From Linyphia triangularis (taxonomy: Eukaryota > Arthropoda > Arachnida > Araneae > Linyphiidae), in contig OZ021729.1 in the NCBI GenBank assembly GCA_963978545.1, forward strand, positions 14,597,501-14,661,500: DNA of 64,000 nucleotides, written 5' to 3'. The notes under the pieces are model-generated. The model had not been told where the DNA came from and did no database searches. It saw only the letters and a program-made list of their open reading frames with translations. Shown piece after piece: positions 47,070 to 59,072 of this stretch; position 1 is the first letter of the stretch, and every line of letters starts with the position of its first letter. The position numbers were made by a program, and so were the translations under genes.

Positions 47070-47495
47070 CTACGATGGCCACAAGGTCTTATTGATAACT
47101 ATAGAGACCTTAGGGTTTGGCAATGTCACCTCACCGTTGGGATTTCGATTGTACTGATTGAAACGGGGACTGGGCTTGCTCAGCGAGCTTATGACTCTGT
47201 TGAGCTCGGACTCTACATTATTCCGCGCTTTTCTGTAGCGGCACATGTCAGTGCCACTGAATACCACTATGACCAGTCCCAGAGCGAGACATGTCGGGCC
47301 ACTGATGAGGACCGATGTCTCGTTGTTGTTGACGGCCGATGGGCGACGCACGGATAAAGTCGTGACTATAAGACCAACTCCAAGGCAGACTAAGACGAGT
47401 CCTCCACCGAACATGCAGAGGGCCGTCTTTATCTTGGAGTTACCGATGGGATGGTACATTGATGAGATGACCGAGTTGGTGCGCTTCATTTTCAT
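47070..47495 (-). CDS. Small two-membrane-segment protein, 141 aa, unrecognised
   Basis: A single open frame on the - strand from ATG at 47495 (a second ATG lies two codons on) to a stop at 47070. GC content and codon use are clearly higher than in the flanks, a good sign of real coding. A basic N-terminus with KMKRTN is followed by two hydrophobic segments (about residues 25-47, ALCMFGGGLVLVCLGVGLIV; and 62-81, VLISGPTCLALGLVIVVFSG) separated by a short polar loop with a possible N-glycosylation site NNET. A polar tail rich in Asn, Pro and Ser follows. This looks like a small tetraspan-related or TMEM-type protein with two helices. I do not recognise the family and do not assign a function. 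No intron is evident; a 5' noncoding exon may lie upstream. Its last 70 codons are duplicated twice just downstream. Confidence 0.75.
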   Translation of the reverse strand: MKMKRTNSVISSMYHPIGNSKIKTALCMFGGGLVLVCLGVGLIVTTLSVRRPSAVNNNETSVLISGPTCLALGLVIVVFSGTDMCRYRKARNNVESELNRVISSLSKPSPRFNQYNRNPNGEVTLPNPKVSIVINKTLWPS

Positions 47496-48978
47496 GCTTG
47501 CTTCGGTAAAGACGGTTAAATGGCTAACTAGTGATATTTTTATTCGTTGTTCGTAATATATGTTAATCAGTATATTTTCTAGTCAAAGCCAATTTCACAA
47601 GATTCCTTTCTTTTCAATAAGATCCTCATCGATGTATCGAAGTCTTCGTCTTGAAGTTTCCAATTGTGTAAATTTCAGATGGTTCACTATGTCAGCTATC
47701 CTCGATGCGATTACTATGTTAGTACTCTGCATTTTTATGTGTTATTCTTTAAAAATCCCCGTCTGTGTTTAAAGCGTTTTTGAACTTAATGGGTTTGTAA
47801 ACATATTCCATTACTTCTTTCTCACAGGTTTTTAAATAGAATGTCTTTTCGAAATAAAAATATCTTCTTGCGCTGAATTCGAATAGCAAGTGCATGCCAT
47901 CGTTTTCAAAGGGAGTTCAGATAATCCATTCTAAAAGAAAAAGGCTGCAATTAGTCATCATAAATTAATTTACAAAATAGAAAAAGAAAATGTAAATTAA
48001 TCCTGACCCAGAATACAAAATTTCACATAAGAATTTATTTTAATCCAATTAAATTTTGGGAGAAACTACAACAAATATTGCTTAAAACTATTTTTTAAAA
48101 TCTTAATGTTCTTAACAAGTAATTTAATGTAATTAGTTATTCTTATAATAAATTAGTTATTCTGAATTTAATATGTGTATATTTAAAATATTTGCATATT
48201 TAAAATATTAGTTTCTTTCAGTTTGAGTTTTATGTGTGCGAGTAATAAAATACGGATTTTTTTTCCATTTGAATTAAAATTAAAACGGAAGACGGATCAT
48301 TGAGATAAAGAAGGACGAAGTACTCATTGAGATGCGAACCCAAAATTGGAAATGGTTATTCGAAGAATGAAACCGCACAGAAAATCAACCACCTGAATCG
48401 AGTCGGCCGGCTAGAAATTTTCAAACTATTTCTGCAATTTGTAAAATTTTTATTCTAATTTCAAATAAAACCTCTTGATAGATAGTTTAAAAACTGAACG
48501 TTCAATCTACATTAAAATGCCTATGTGTAACATTGGGAAAACTTGATTTTTGCCTAGAGCTTCTAAAAAGTACTTCCCAGTTACTCCAATACAAGGGGTA
48601 AAATCGGGACAAAGATGATGGATTTTTTATGTGAAGGTATCATTGATTAAGGAGGAAATCTTTATCCATGTTTTAAAAGCGGATATTTAACTGCATATAA
48701 CACCATGTTATCAGTAACTTAGATTCATGTGCGCAATTCTCTGCGGTTGAACGGGGCATTTTTGCTTTTTTTTTTTTAATTCGTAAACAGATTATAATTT
48801 TAAAATTTTGATGCATCCAGTAGCTATGTTTTTGCTTTATTAGTTTGTTGCAAAGTTACAAGGAGAAATAATTATTTACAATAATTATTACATGTCCGTG
48901 TCCCTTTCGTCAGTGGCTAATGACTGTGTATTTGACCTAGTTAAATTAATTATTTTGTCATGTAATTTTGTCACAAAC
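47496..48978. other. Flanking DNA, no recognised exon
   Basis: It probably includes the promoter or 5' UTR of the small membrane gene. A TTTCTTTTAG acceptor-like site on the - strand near 47934 is followed by a short ATG frame that stops quickly, so it could be a 5' UTR exon. Confidence 0.4.
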
Positions 48979-49774
48979 TCATATATAATAATAAAACAAG
49001 CTGTGTGTCTGTCTGTCTATCTGTCTGTGGCTCTGTGGATCTATAGAAACCTACTTAAAATAGGAGTAGAGTTCTGAAATTTTCAACAAAGGAAGTTTTG
49101 GCTTTCTAATTTTATGCATGTCAAACAGAATATTAAAATTTTATTTAGTTCTTTTTTAATTAATTTGTTTTTTACAAAGTGACTTCAAATAGGGATACAG
49201 CTCTGAAATTTTCCACATAAGTAGTTTTAGCCTTCTAAAAGGACTTTTGAAAAACAGAATGTTAAAATTTTAGTATGTTTTTTATTAATTTTTTTTAAAT
49301 AATATTTTCACAAAAAACGACTTCTAATAGGCCTAGAGCTCTGAGTTTCAACATAAGAACATAAGAGTTTCGACCTTCTAATTTTGCTTTTTACAAACAT
49401 CACGTGCTAAAATATTCTTAAAGGGGTGTTGTATTATAGTTATTAACGGGGAATTTTTTATTGTTCCTCGACAAGGGAGGGGCTTCTAATATTAAGGCTT
49501 TACGTAGCAATTAGTTTTTGGCGTGTGAAGCGACCTTACGCTTACGCAGCAATGAACCTTTCATCGAGCAAAGCGAGCTCATGTTTGCTTAGCAATGAAC
49601 CTTTCATCGAGTAAAGCGAGCTCGATTTTGCGTAGCGATGAACCTTCCTGCGAGCGAAGCGCCAAAAATTGGGGTCTATACACCAATGATGGATTTCCGC
49701 AACACGGGGCCTTACACCTGGCTATAATAATGAACATGGTAACATTTCGAGGCGAAGCACGGGTATTTAGCTAG
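48979..49774 (+). mobile_element. Helitron-like element, copy B (opposite orientation)
   Basis: On the + strand it starts TC-ATATATAATAATAAAAC, followed by a GTCTGTCT run and GGCTCTGTGGATCTATAGAA. It ends GGCGAAGCACGGGTATTTAG-CTAG with T next. It contains about three long tandem units and the 44-bp array near its 3' end. Confidence 0.82.
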
Positions 49775-50609
49775 TTTTATATAAAACAAAAACATATCAA
49801 CTAGATTCATAGTAATTGTGCAATTCTAATCCATTTTCAAGAAGAAAGAAGAACGAAAACGTCCCGTGCGTCATCCAAAGAATGGCACATACGCGTTGAC
49901 AAGAAAACCTGAAAAAGTGTCCCAAAGTTTTCCCGGTCTACGGTATGTACTGTAAATGTACAATATTTTCGTCCAGTGTGGAGGAACTTTCACGTTTTTT
50001 GGTTTTATTTTTATATAAAAGTAGAGAAAAAACCATAAAAAACAATACCATTCTTTCAAAAATTTGAGCTCTGAGAGATAGTTAAAAAAACATTTAGTTA
50101 TTCACTTTGCGATTTGGCGGGTAAAAGCTACTTCGGCGTGTGACGTCAACGCGCAGATGATGAACCAGCCTAAAACCTGTTTTAGATCATGTTCCTCTTC
50201 GGATTTTCGACGGAATCTATGCGTTACTAAGTCACGTTTTTTTTTAATGCGTTTTTGGTCACATGATTTTTGCTTTGATTTCAAACTCAATTTTTGATTA
50301 ATTGAAAGCATAAAGATAAAAAATAATTGCACTGCTCAAATATATTCGTTGGATAACACTAGAAAATAAAAAAAATATTCATTTTCCTCACTTGTACAAG
50401 TTCCTCATTATGAGAATGAACAACTTTTAGGCGTTATGCATTTTTGCAGAAAACCTGACATCAATTTTATTTTGATGACTTTTCGTATACTTGAAAACCT
50501 ACCACCAATTTTTTTCGTCTATTATAAAGAACAAACAAGATATAACTCAATGAAAACACCACGAAATTACAGATTGTAGTAATAACGTTACGAAATTCAA
50601 AGAACCTAC

Positions 50610-50648
50610 CGGGATCTCTTTCAAGGGGAAACTATCCACCATTTGCAT
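50610..50648 (-). CDS. Small exon (13 codons) of an unidentified gene
   Basis: Acceptor GGTTTTCAG and donor GTAGGT bound 39 nt coding MQMVDSFPLKEIP, phase 0 at both ends. It could follow the exon at 52314-52511, which also ends in phase 0. The link is inferred only from strand, phase and proximity. Confidence 0.5.
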
Positions 50649-51619
50649 CTGAAAACCTCATAACATTGTCCCAATAATTGTCATCGCTGCTCAACTTTTG
50701 AAGTCTTGTATTGTTGAACGACAATTAGGGGGTTTGTTTCAAAGGCCTCTCAAATTCCAGGTGATTAGCCCCGCCTCCAAGCCACGAGTTCGCCCATATG
50801 AGAACCTTGAAACAAGAAAAAGATGTGTAAATACATTTATTATTGAAATTCATGAGGAGATATGACTGATAAATAATTTCTAAAATTCATTAAATTACTC
50901 AGAAAATACCTGTGTATAATATTTGGTTGTTTGATATGACAGCAATAGAAAATCATTTTTCATCAAATTCTTGAAGAGGTCTCAATTAAAAAAAACTGAC
51001 TTATAAAAACAAAGTTTTTACTATAAATCCTTTAAACAACTTATAGTTGCAATTGTATTCCATTGGCAATTTTCCGTTCATTCCCCACCATTGACTAACT
51101 TTTTCTTTGTTTTCAAAATCCAATAGAATGAATTTTCATTCCGGGTTGTAGTTCTAAAAAAAAATTCCCGGTACTCAAGCTTCCTCGATCGGGGCGGTAA
51201 CCCCAACTGTAGCCTGGGATATTTAAATAATACAGATTATTTAAATAATAAAATGCAAATTCACAAAATTTTTCATTACATACCATATATATAAAAAAAA
51301 GATAAATACTCTTTCTTAATTTACATACTTATTTTCGCACTAATTTATATAAAAATACATGAATAAAAATTTATGAGTTATTATTAATTAGCTATTAATG
51401 TAAAACTGTTACAAAAATCAATCCATTGAAAATATTTCGATGAAAATTCATAAAAGTTTCCATGGTGGGCTTTCATTTGACTTTTTTTGTTTTGCTTGTC
51501 ACTCGTGTTTGTTTGCTCTTAGCTGATGTGTGGTGTCTTAACAATTTGATGCCATAATTCGTTTGGTTTCCACTTGTGTATAGGTGGACCATTGATTTTA
51601 AGAAATTTAGGGTTTGCTA

Positions 51620-52262
51620 CTAGAGGTCGGAAATATCTATCAAAATAAATATCGATACTATATCGTTGCATAGAAAAAATATCGATAAGATATCGATATA
51701 TCGATGCAGGATTTTTTTTAATTTTTTTATTTGATTTTCAATTTTGCCAGAAACGAAGTTTTTCGGGGCAAATTTCTACTTTTCATGAATTCATGGCAAA
51801 ATTGTTTTAATAAATAAATGATAAAAATTGTTTTGATAAATAAAATTTAAAATCAATCAGTTTAAATAAAATACATTAAGATGTCAATGCATAAATTCAC
51901 ATTTATTTTTAAAGAGAAATTTTGAAAAGTAGTTTACCGCATATTTTGCTGATAGATGTTTTTAATATTTAAAATTAGATGCAAATTCCAGGCACACGTT
52001 GGCAACATAAACGGCGCTATGTTAATGACTACTAATAAATGATCTCATCTTTCCTTTACATTATGTGTTCTTTTTGGTTAGGTTGCCATTTTAACTGTTT
52101 CTCTGCCAAGTTCAAACTTTAGTTTTGAAGTTTTTGAAAAGGGAATAAAGAAAATCGAAAAAACACAAGGAACTACAAAACTATCATAAAAAAACTAAAA
52201 ATGTTTGAAATTATCGGTATATTGGTGACTTGTATCGATATTTTTACCACCGATATTATTTT
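51620..52262. repeat. Possible inverted-repeat element with TATCGATA clusters
   Basis: AAATATCGATACTATATCG near 51650 is loosely mirrored by TTGTATCGATATTTTTACC near 52230. Several TATCGAT motifs lie just inside the left end. The ends are not sharp. Confidence 0.4.
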
Positions 52263-52313
52263 TAAAATATCGTCGAATATGCCTGAAACCGTCCTCGCAT
52301 TATGAAAGCTTAC

Positions 52314-52511
52314 AGGAATGACTTCATAGCAGTTCATGAATGGCATTAAATCTTCGTGAACTCTTGGCCCTTCCGTTGTCCAGAAAATATCGATATGCAA
52401 AGATTTTGAAAAGAGCAAATTGAATCGTCTGCACAGTGAACTGACCTCAAATTCAGCAAAACCTGAACGTAATTCGCCTGGCCAGATGTTTTGATCCAAA
52501 TTAGGAAGCCC
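52314..52511 (-). CDS. Internal exon (66 codons) of an unidentified conserved-looking gene
   Basis: Acceptor TTGTTTAG and donor GTAAGC bound exactly 66 codons, phase 0 at both ends. The translation (GLPNLDQNIWPGELRSGFAE, then FEVSSLCRRFNLLFSKSLHI and DIFWTTEGPRVHEDLMPFM, ending NCYEVIP) is balanced, globular in character and unlike the AT-driven pseudo-frames around it. I cannot name the family. Upstream exons would lie at higher coordinates, where only repeats and CpG-richer DNA (52650-53100, a possible promoter) are seen. Confidence 0.65.
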
Positions 52512-54036
52512 CTAAACAATATTCTTTTTGACAGTAGTAACAGAATTATCAATTTACTACTTAAATAATTCATAAAATAAAATAACAGTTGATTAAACTT
52601 AAAAATACCTTCCAAAATGTTTTCAAAAAAGTATCAGTACGTAGTACTGACTCTAAAAAAAAAATAAAAAAATAGCGGTACGTCGTAGAGTCGCTATCTG
52701 CTCCACTATTCCCCAGCGTAGTGTAGTGGTGTCGGTACCTTACGGTAAGTTCCCAGTTACCATCGACAAAGAGTCTAACTTCCAAGTTTTAGTTCGACTA
52801 AATGACTAAATTGGGTCAGTTAGCCATCTGAATAAGTTCCCCTCCGTAAACAAATAAAATAAAAGTTAATGATCAGCTTTCGGAGATAACAAGAGAACGT
52901 ACACACGACATTTGCTGCAACTTTCCGTGCAGTTGCAGATAACTTACCTTAACAAATTCCATTCACGGACGCTTAACAGAAGCACAAGCTTACATGTCAA
53001 TTAGAACACTCTTTCTAGCCGACTTAGTTTAACTTAAGTCATCTAAAGGTCCGTTCCCTTTTTAGTAGCCGGTTTTGAGCGGAGGCGGTTCGGTTGCTAT
53101 AGAAACAAAAGCCCCTCTGAGAATCGAAGAAATATTCTATAAATACTTTCTATTTATTGGAGTCTATTTGTTTAAGCATTAATGAAGCACATTTTTTTAT
53201 GTAATGTGAACTATTTTTCACTTCCTATTTGTCAGAGTTAATTGCTGAATTTGTGTAATACATTGTAATACATACAAAAAATTGTTATACATTTTTAATG
53301 GCTCAATTTTTTGTCCAAGTTTTATTGCTTCGCTTAAGAATAATTAAACTGAAAATATTTAGCGCAATCTGAAGCTTGTAGTAAATAAGTTTCCGCAAAA
53401 CTTCGTACACGCATTACTTAGAACATTAAGAGATAACATTAAAAAAAAAAAAAAAAAAAAAAAAACTGACCCATGCGAACAATATTTTTACTATAAATTA
53501 TTTATATTAATTGCAACTTTTATGTGCAATGGCACCTTATTTAAGCAATTTTGAGTTTAAATAGAGTTTTTATGGTGTTTGACCAGTACAAAAAAAAAAA
53601 AAAAAAAAAAAAAATCTCTCAATTCCGTGCTATTGACAAAGGATGATGGCAAGTGGGTTAATTTACTTTTCTAAGATTTTGCCCGCAACTGCCAGAAAGA
53701 CAAGTAAAATCGAAGTTTATTTAAAATATTTAAAATCGAAAATATCTATTTATATTTTTTTCAAATATATATAATGATAAAAAGTATTTCAAATTTTTTC
53801 AAATAAAGCTTCAATGACAAATTATGACAGTTCAAGGAGTTTTTTCTTAAGGGAGTCGGAGTTTGAGAACGTCAAAAAATCAATTTTAAGATAAATATTG
53901 CAAAAAAATCTTCAAACGATTTTGAATCTGATGGTGCAAAAAGTTTTAATTTCGCCAAATTAAAAGAATTTTTTAATTTTTATGTATTTTTTATACATAG
54001 AAGTATTTTTTAAAAGAAGTATTCTGCATCAATTTA

Positions 54037-55603
54037 TACTATCGTTTTAAAGATTAACGGCCCATATCGCAAAGCGCAATTTCGAGGACGTAAGGAACAT
54101 TATTCAAAAACTATTAAAGATAATTTTCTAAAATTTTTAGCATGTATTCTTACCAATATATTACATAATTTGAGTGTAGTGTTTTTAAGTATTTTGTTTT
54201 TTCTCTTGAAAAAACATTAAAAGATATGATATAAGGACCTTAGAAGCAAAGGGGTCCAAGTGACTTTTCTTAACTTTTGAGAAGATACACTTTAAAGTTA
54301 TTTATTTGTATTAAATTTGTTTTTTTGTTCAATACTAGTCTCTTTGAAAATTATTTTTTGTTCAAATACTAACCTCTGGAATGAAGATATAACTAGTTTT
54401 CATAGAATCTATATATATATAATTCTCTTGCGTGCCACCCAAATTCGGCTGTATTTCTGTGAGCAGAATGGCAACGACTTCAAACAACCAATCACAAATC
54501 TTTTAAATGTGCTTTATGCACGAGTTTCCAAATTCAGCAATCCAGCCAATCATAATATACCTTTTGAAATTTGACCTCTGGCATCAGTCAACAACTTGAA
54601 TTGGCTATATTTTGTTTTCGTTTTATTGATACAAATTATTGCCTATTTAAACCCTCGATATAGATAAACAACCGATAGTTGTTTATCTATATCAATGATT
54701 TAAACCGTATTGACTTAATATTTACGATGATGCTGGAATAAATAGAATCAAGATGGTATACGTTTCTTTTGGATAAAAATTCTATATAAACCAGGTTTTT
54801 TCGAAAAATCGTCGGTTAACATTCTAAGTCGGGTACGGATTCTGTACTAAAAATTTTGCCAACAAAAGCCCTTTTTTTAGTAATAAAAGTGAATTGCTAT
54901 GGTTGCCATAATTTGGCGCTGTTTAATGTAAACAGTTTTTGGCGCAGAATTCGTACCGAACTTTAAAGTTTTATCCATATTTATATGTGCGAATATATAT
55001 AACGATATAAACTGAGCACGGAATTTCCATTAAGAATACTAAGGTTTCTATGCAGAAAATTCACAGTAGATTGAATAAGAATTTCAGCATTCTGGATAAA
55101 TCACAATTAAAAAAAAACAACTTTTTATGATAATATTCATTCAGGTTATGATTTAGAAGTATTGTAGCTCATTATAAATAATCCAGTTTTTTTCCCCATG
55201 GCACAACATCATTCTTCGACAATTTTTTTGATTATGCAACTGAAATACCTTTTCCCGGGGGTCGGCGAGCGTTAGCGAACAGGGGGCAGAGCTCCTAGTA
55301 TAATATAAATAAGGAACTTTAAAGTGCATATTCTCAAAAGTTAAGAAAAGTCACTTGGACCCATTTGCTTCTCAGGGCTCTTTCATATTCTATAGAATTT
55401 TCAATTTTTGGTGGCAATGAAACTGTATAAAATCTTAATTTTGAAAATAATAAAAAATGCTACTCTCAAATTGTGTAATATATTGGTAAGAATATATGTT
55501 AAAAATTTTAGGCATTTGTCTTTTTGAGAAAATGTTTCTTACGTTTCCAAAATTTCTGTTTGGAGATAAGGGCCGTTAAAGTTGCAAACGATAATATAGT
55601 TTA
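54037..55603. mobile_element. Long-armed foldback element interrupted by a Helitron
   Basis: Arms of about 275-290 bp (54037-54312 and 55313-55603) are inverted, imperfect copies: TATCGTTTTAAAGATTAACG...GGTCCAAGTGACTTTTCTTA against its mirror. Without the 54408-55298 insert the element would be about 675 bp. Confidence 0.75.
54408..55298 (+). mobile_element. Second Helitron-like family, single copy
   Basis: It starts TCTATATATATATAATTCTC after an A and ends GGGGGCAGAGCTCCTAG before a T, which is the TC...CTAG layout with A/T flanks. A short GC-rich CGAGCGTTAGCG segment that can pair lies about 20-30 bases from the end. 891 bp, no coding frame. Confidence 0.7.
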
Positions 55604-55747
55604 GTCTTAACCTATTGCAGATTGACTTCCTGACAGTATTTGCCATACTTCCACAAGTAATGTACGGTAAAGTTTTGTCTTGACGATCATTTTAATTAAA
55701 TCTTCAATTAGACAAATCATTCGTTATCACTAGGTTATCACAATGTA

Positions 55748-55951
55748 CTATATGTCTAACAAGGGAATAGCTCCCATCAGATAGTCGGGATGATGGCAGT
55801 TCTTATAGAAACAAGACTCGCCGATTAAGAAAGAGGTGATACATGCATGATGTTGGCAGAAAAAAGTTCCAATAAGTAAAATGTAAATTTCTTTCACTTG
55901 GAAACCCGTGTTGAAAATGGGGTCTTGCTTCCACGGCTCAACAGACAACAC
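55748..55951 (-). other. Open segment of uncertain status
   Basis: An acceptor-like TTTTGTCTAG is followed by 67 codons with mixed composition (several Cys and His: CQHHACITSFLIGESCFYKN) ending at a TAG. It could be a terminal exon or an old gene fragment. No family is recognised and there is no start codon other than GTG. Confidence 0.25.
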
Positions 55952-56172
55952 TAGACAAAAGTGTCAGGAGCTTTTCTGTAGTAGACAAATAATAGAAGCT
56001 AAAATTCAAAATCAAACCACATTACAAGTATTAATGAATATTACTAATGTTATCAAGACTAAATTCTTTTTATATATATATAATTATTTAGGAGTCTTCG
56101 TCAAAAAAACAAAAAAATTTGGGTTTAATAAAGATTGTTTTTCTGAATTTAGTACGAAGCTTTAAGTTTTTG

Positions 56173-56207
<35 letters not shown>

Positions 56208-56850
56208 TTTTTTTTTGTATTATGCGTCTGTATCACTCGTATCTTTCTGTGGAAGAGTATATTGAAAATCACCAATTAAATTTATTCTGCATTCTCTACA
56301 AGTTGCTATTGCTATTTACAGAATATTATTTTGTAAAAAGGAATACTTTTTGGTAGGAAAAACCAAGAGACAATAAAGACATCTACGTACAGCTTTCCGC
56401 AAATATGACATTACGCACTTCAATTAAACCAGCAAGTCGGAAAATCCCGAGCTAGAAAGTAATCCTATACGAGCTCCAACACACATATCATAACCGAGGC
56501 TGGGACATTTTATGTTCAATCACACGAGGAGTGATCTGAAAATCGACCTGGAGCTGCTACAGGTTGCATCAATGCATCAACAAACCAGTATCGCTTAGCA
56601 ACTAATACCCCCCCCCCCCCTTCCCTGCATCGATTCCTTAAGTGGGTCGCACTTGAACACGTCTCACCTAAAAAGTCTTTCCAGGAAATACATTTACATA
56701 TTTTATAGGTCTTAAAAGGTCTTTGAGAGGGGGAGGAGGGTGGTTCTTTAGCAGGCGTATGTTGAAAGTGGACCAGAAAAGCGCAAAGTATTGCGGTCAC
56801 TTTGAGCTTGTGGTAGTAGTGGTAATATGTACCATGAGAGTTATGTTTTA

Positions 56851-57802
56851 TTAGTTGAATATCCGTGCTTCGCCACGAAATTTTACCATGTGCAATATTT
56901 TAGTCAGCTGTGAAGCCTCTCGTCACGGAAATCCGTCATTGGTGTATAGGCCACAATTTTTGGCGCTTCGCTCGCAGGAAGGTTCATCGAAACGCAAAAT
57001 CGAGTTCGTTGCTCGCTTCGTTCGCTGAAAAATTCATTGACACATAAGCCTAGACTTACTAAACTCGTTGAAAGGTTCATTGCTATGCAAGCATGAGCTC
57101 ACTTTGCTCGATGAAAGGTTCAATGCTGCGTAAGCGTAAGGTAGCTTCACACACTAAAAACTAATTACTACATAAAGCCTTAATATTTAGAAGCCCCTCC
57201 CTTGTAGAGAAACAAATAAAAAATTCCCAGTTAATAACTATAATACAACACCCCTTTAAGAATATTTTAACACGTGATGTTTGTAAAAAGCAAAATTAGA
57301 AGGTCAAAACTACTTATGTTGAAACTTTCAGAGCTCTAGGCCCATTAGAAGTCGCTTTTTGTGAAAATATTAATTAAAAAACAAATTAAAATTTTAACAT
57401 TCTTTTTGTCCAAAGTCCAATTAGAAGGCCAAAATTACTTATGTTGAAAATTTCAGAGCTGTAGCCTTATTAGAAATCGTTTTGTAACATATATATTAAT
57501 TAATTAAAAAATAACTAATTAAAATTTCAACATTCTGTTTTTTAAAAGTCCAATTAGAAGGCTAAAACTACTTTTTGAAAATTTCAGAGCTGTATCTCTG
57601 TTTGAAGTCACTTTGTAAAAAAAATTAATTAATTAAAAAATAACTAATTAAAATTTTAACGTTCTGTTTGACATGTATATAATTAGAAGGCCAAAACTAA
57701 TTATGATGAAAATTTCAGAGCTCTACTCCAAATTTAAGTAGATTTGTATAGATCCACAGAGCCACAGACAGACAGACACACAGCTTGTTTTATTATTATA
57801 GA
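56851..57802 (-). mobile_element. Helitron-like element, copy C of the head-to-tail array
   Basis: On the - strand it starts TCTATAATAATAAAACAAGC and ends GCACGGATATTCAACTAA, a CTRR end followed by T. It contains the 44-bp array at 56960-57170 and about four units of about 130 bp at 57290-57720. Confidence 0.85.
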
Positions 57803-59072
57803 CTAGCTAAACCCGTGCTTCGCTACAAAATTTTAACATGTGCAATATTTTAGCTAGCTGTGAAGCCTCGAGTTGCGGAAATCGGTCATTTGTGTATAGG
57901 ACCCAGTTTTTGGCGCTTCGCTCGCAGGAAGGTTCATCGCTACGCAAAATCGAGCTGATCGAGCAAAAATCGCTGAAATGTTCATGGACACATAAACACA
58001 GACTTATTTCACTCGTTAAAAGGTTCATTGCTATGCAAGCATAGGCTCTCTGAGAGGTTCATTTCTGCTTAAGCATAAGCACGCTTCACTCACTAAAATC
58101 TGAATGCTACATAAAGCCTTAATATTGGAAGCCTCTGCCTTATTAGGAAAAAAAATCCAATAATAATAATAATAATAATAAAAATAATAATAAAAAAAAA
58201 ATCCAAATAATACAATAATACAACACCCCTTTAAGATTATTCTAACGAATTTTTGTGGACTTTAAGATTTCTTGTGCAAAGAAAAATTAGAGGCTAAAAC
58301 TACTTATATTGAAACTTTCAGAGATCTAGGATTATTCGAAGTCGCTTTTTGTGAAAAAATTAATTGTAAAAAAAATTAAAATTTCAACATTCTTTTTGCC
58401 AGTCCAATTAGAAGGCCAGAACTACTTGTGTTGAAAATTTCAGAAATGTAGCCCAATTACAAATCATTTTGTAAAATATTTGTTAATTAATTAAAAAAAA
58501 ATTAAATTCTGTCTTTCAAAAATCCAAATAGAAGGCCACAACTCTTTATGTTGAAAATTTCAAAGCTGTATCCCTATGTGAAATCGTTTTGTAATATATA
58601 TATATATATATATATTAATTAATTAAAAAAATTAATTAATAACAAACTAAGCAAAAATTAAAAATACTGTTTTTCTAAAGTCCAATTAGAAGGCCTAAAC
58701 TACTTATGTTGAAAATTTTAGAGCTGTAGCCCTATTAGAAATCGTTTTGTAAAATATTTATTAGTAATTAAAAAAAAAAAAAAAAAAGTATTAAGATTCT
58801 GTTTTTTAAAAGTCTTATTAAAAGGCCAAAACTACTTATGTTGAAAATTTCAGAGCTGTAGCTCTATTAGATATCATTTTGTAACATTTATTAATTAAAA
58901 AATTAATTAAAAAAGAACTAATTAAAATTTTAACTTTCTGTTTATGATGTATACAATTAGATGGCAAAAACTACTTATGCTGAAAATTTCAGAGCTCTAT
59001 TCTAATTTTAAGTAGGTTTCTATAGATCCACAGAGCCACAGACAGACACACACCTTGTTTTATTATTATAGA
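57803..59072 (-). mobile_element. Helitron-like element, copy D of the head-to-tail array
   Basis: It ends in CTAG at 57806-57803, directly joined to the TC of copy C. About six long tandem units lie at 58285-58980. The 44-bp array is partly eroded. Confidence 0.87.

Noticed and set aside
47061..47556. Two + strand frames of about 100 codons
   Set aside because: They are antisense shadows of the intact - strand gene at 47070-47495.
52570..52785. 71-codon - strand frame as a first exon of the unidentified gene
   Set aside because: No convincing donor joins it in phase to the exon at 52511, and it runs through an A-rich tract.
56516..56800. 94-codon - strand frame
   Set aside because: It is GC-richer than its surroundings but includes a poly-G/poly-C run, has no splice-site support and no recognisable domain.
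57807..58044. Frames on both strands with a shared SCERSAKNW phrase, also at 59073-59258 and 61927-62112
   Set aside because: They fall in the 44-bp array and 3' region of the Helitron copies; the recurrence is due to the repeat, not a gene family.
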